From JAENVT01 sp031412355 (GTDB lineage Bacteria > Actinomycetota > Acidimicrobiia > Acidimicrobiales > Ilumatobacteraceae), in NCBI GenBank assembly GCA_031412355.1, contig JANOCR010000196.1, positions 1 through 5,577 on the forward strand: a DNA stretch of 5,577 bases, given 5' to 3'. Under the pieces are notes generated by a model, which saw only the letters and a list, made by a program, of their open reading frames with translations, was not told where the DNA came from and ran no database searches. Position 1 is the stretch's first letter, and each line of letters begins with the position of its first letter. Below are positions 4,632 to 5,577 of this stretch, piece after piece. A program made the position numbers and the translations under genes.

Positions 4632-5577
4632 GGGGCCGGCGATGGCCTGCGACTCGCGCGCTGCAGCCATGAATATCCCCTTGCTCATCAAACTCGGCTC
4701 GGCGCTGCGTCGCTCGAGGTAGACATCGGCTCGTGCCGCGTGCACCGACGGGTCATCGGGTGCCGCCCACCCGGCAAGATCGACAAGGTGGCACGCCAGC
4801 CGCAGGTCGTTGTCCGCGACGGCCTGTTGGGCGCGACGAACCAGCGCTGTCGAGCCACCACACATGTGCGCGACCACCGCAGCGAGTTGCGCATCGGGCG
4901 ACGGCTTCAGTCGAGACGCCGCACCGTCCCACCACCCGCCGAACTGGCGCCAGATGTTGCGGATCACGAACTCGGGCTCGTCGTACAGGGGGCGCAGGTA
5001 GGGCTTCGCCAACGTGTCGGTGGGAACGGACACGCTGTGAATGACAGCGTCGAGCGTCACCCCCTGGTTCATCATGGCGATCACATCCGCAACGAGGTGC
5101 TCCAACGCGTCGGCGATGTCGCCGAGAACCAGCGCGATGCGCTGGCGGCCGACGATTGGCAATCCGTGCGCCGGGACCAGCAGGTCTGGCTCAACTGCGA
5201 TCATGTCGCGCAAGGCTGCCGCCCACTCGAGCGGGTATCGCTGTACCTTCTGCGGGTTGCCGGCGTTCGGAAAGTTCCAGATCACGAAATCGCCCGCCAT
5301 GATCCACTTGCGTTCGGGCAGCCAGGCCCACAGGTGATCGTCGGTCTCGCCACGTGCGTGGTGCAGGTCGATGACGGTGCCTCCGGCTGTGATCGTGTGA
5401 TGCAGGTCGAACGTCTCGGAGGGTCGCAACGTGGTAGCCGGCAAGAAGCGACGTGCGTCGGCGATGTCGACCGGTGCGCCACCAGCGGCCTCGCCGATCG
5501 ACAGGTTGAGCTCGCCGGGTATGCCGCCGAACTGACGGGAGTTGATGATCAGGTTCCAGTTGTTGGTGAAGTCGTAG
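4620..5577 (-). CDS. Metallo-beta-lactamase-fold alkyl-sulfatase-like hydrolase, C-terminal 318 residues (N-terminus off the right edge)
   Basis: The frame is open to the window edge; no start is needed at 5444, since translation continues as YDFTNNWNLIINSRQFGG- from the edge. The visible part has the second half of the metallo-beta-lactamase fold: GETDDH (fragment residues 76-81), AGDF (94-97) and PAHG (135-138), whose E, D and H are the likely metal ligands. The first HxHxDH motif lies outside. From MNQGVTLD (169-176) it matches the alkyl-sulfatase dimerisation domain, including KPYLRPLYDEPEFVIRNIW, GGWWDG and HMCGGSTALVRRA. The protein stops after MAAARESQA, where SdsA1/Yjcs-type alkyl sulfatases would continue into an SCP2-like domain, so this is a short version. 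Sulfate-ester hydrolysis is the family activity; the actual substrate is uncertain. It converges on the transporter gene. Confidence 0.85.
   Translation of the reverse strand, partial: YDFTNNWNLIINSRQFGGIPGELNLSIGEAAGGAPVDIADARRFLPATTLRPSETFDLHHTITAGGTVIDLHHARGETDDHLWAWLPERKWIMAGDFVIWNFPNAGNPQKVQRYPLEWAAALRDMIAVEPDLLVPAHGLPIVGRQRIALVLGDIADALEHLVADVIAMMNQGVTLDAVIHSVSVPTDTLAKPYLRPLYDEPEFVIRNIWRQFGGWWDGAASRLKPSPDAQLAAVVAHMCGGSTALVRRAQQAVADNDLRLACHLVDLAGWAAPDDPSVHAARADVYLERRSAEPSLMSKGIFMAAARESQAIAGPSAP

Overview
The window is high-GC bacterial DNA with dense genes, GTG starts and G/C-rich third codon positions. The main organism clue is the secreted protein at 237-1412. It carries the 'VRVLDTR ... 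VVIDLVGYY' beta domain that is common in secreted proteins of Actinobacteria, especially Acidimicrobiia such as Ilumatobacter-like marine or freshwater lineages. I infer an actinobacterium, probably an acidimicrobial one; no rRNA or other marker is present to confirm this.

Layout, left to right. The first 26 bases are the start of a minus-strand gene (MKITVVGG-) running off the left edge, probably a Rossmann-fold enzyme such as a nucleotide-sugar dehydrogenase. A non-coding stretch follows, with a long imperfect hairpin (139-203) just after the next gene's stop codon. Next come three more minus-strand genes: a secreted collagen-like protein (237-1412), a SAM-dependent methyltransferase of the surface-polysaccharide type (1649-2596) and an aldo/keto reductase (2747-3736). 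A second strong hairpin (2631-2675) lies between the reductase and the methyltransferase. A plus-strand EamA/DMT-family transporter (3792-4631) diverges from the reductase across only 55 bp. It converges, with a 12-bp overlap, on a minus-strand metallo-beta-lactamase-fold protein of the alkyl-sulfatase type (4620 to beyond the right edge).

How the genes may relate. The left half (possible nucleotide-sugar enzyme, exported collagen-like protein, methyltransferase with a glycosyltransferase-like C-terminal tail) looks like the edge of a cell-envelope or exopolysaccharide region. The two hairpins suggest that the minus-strand genes form separate transcription units, not one operon. The right half (reductase, transporter, alkyl-sulfatase-like hydrolase) looks like ordinary metabolic accessory genes with no clear common pathway.

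I found no RNA gene, insertion sequence, CRISPR array or prophage signature, and no convincing new multi-gene system. The most distinctive item is the collagen-like protein, with 45 uninterrupted Gly-X-Y triplets between two beta-type domains and a repetitive, expansion-prone coding sequence.
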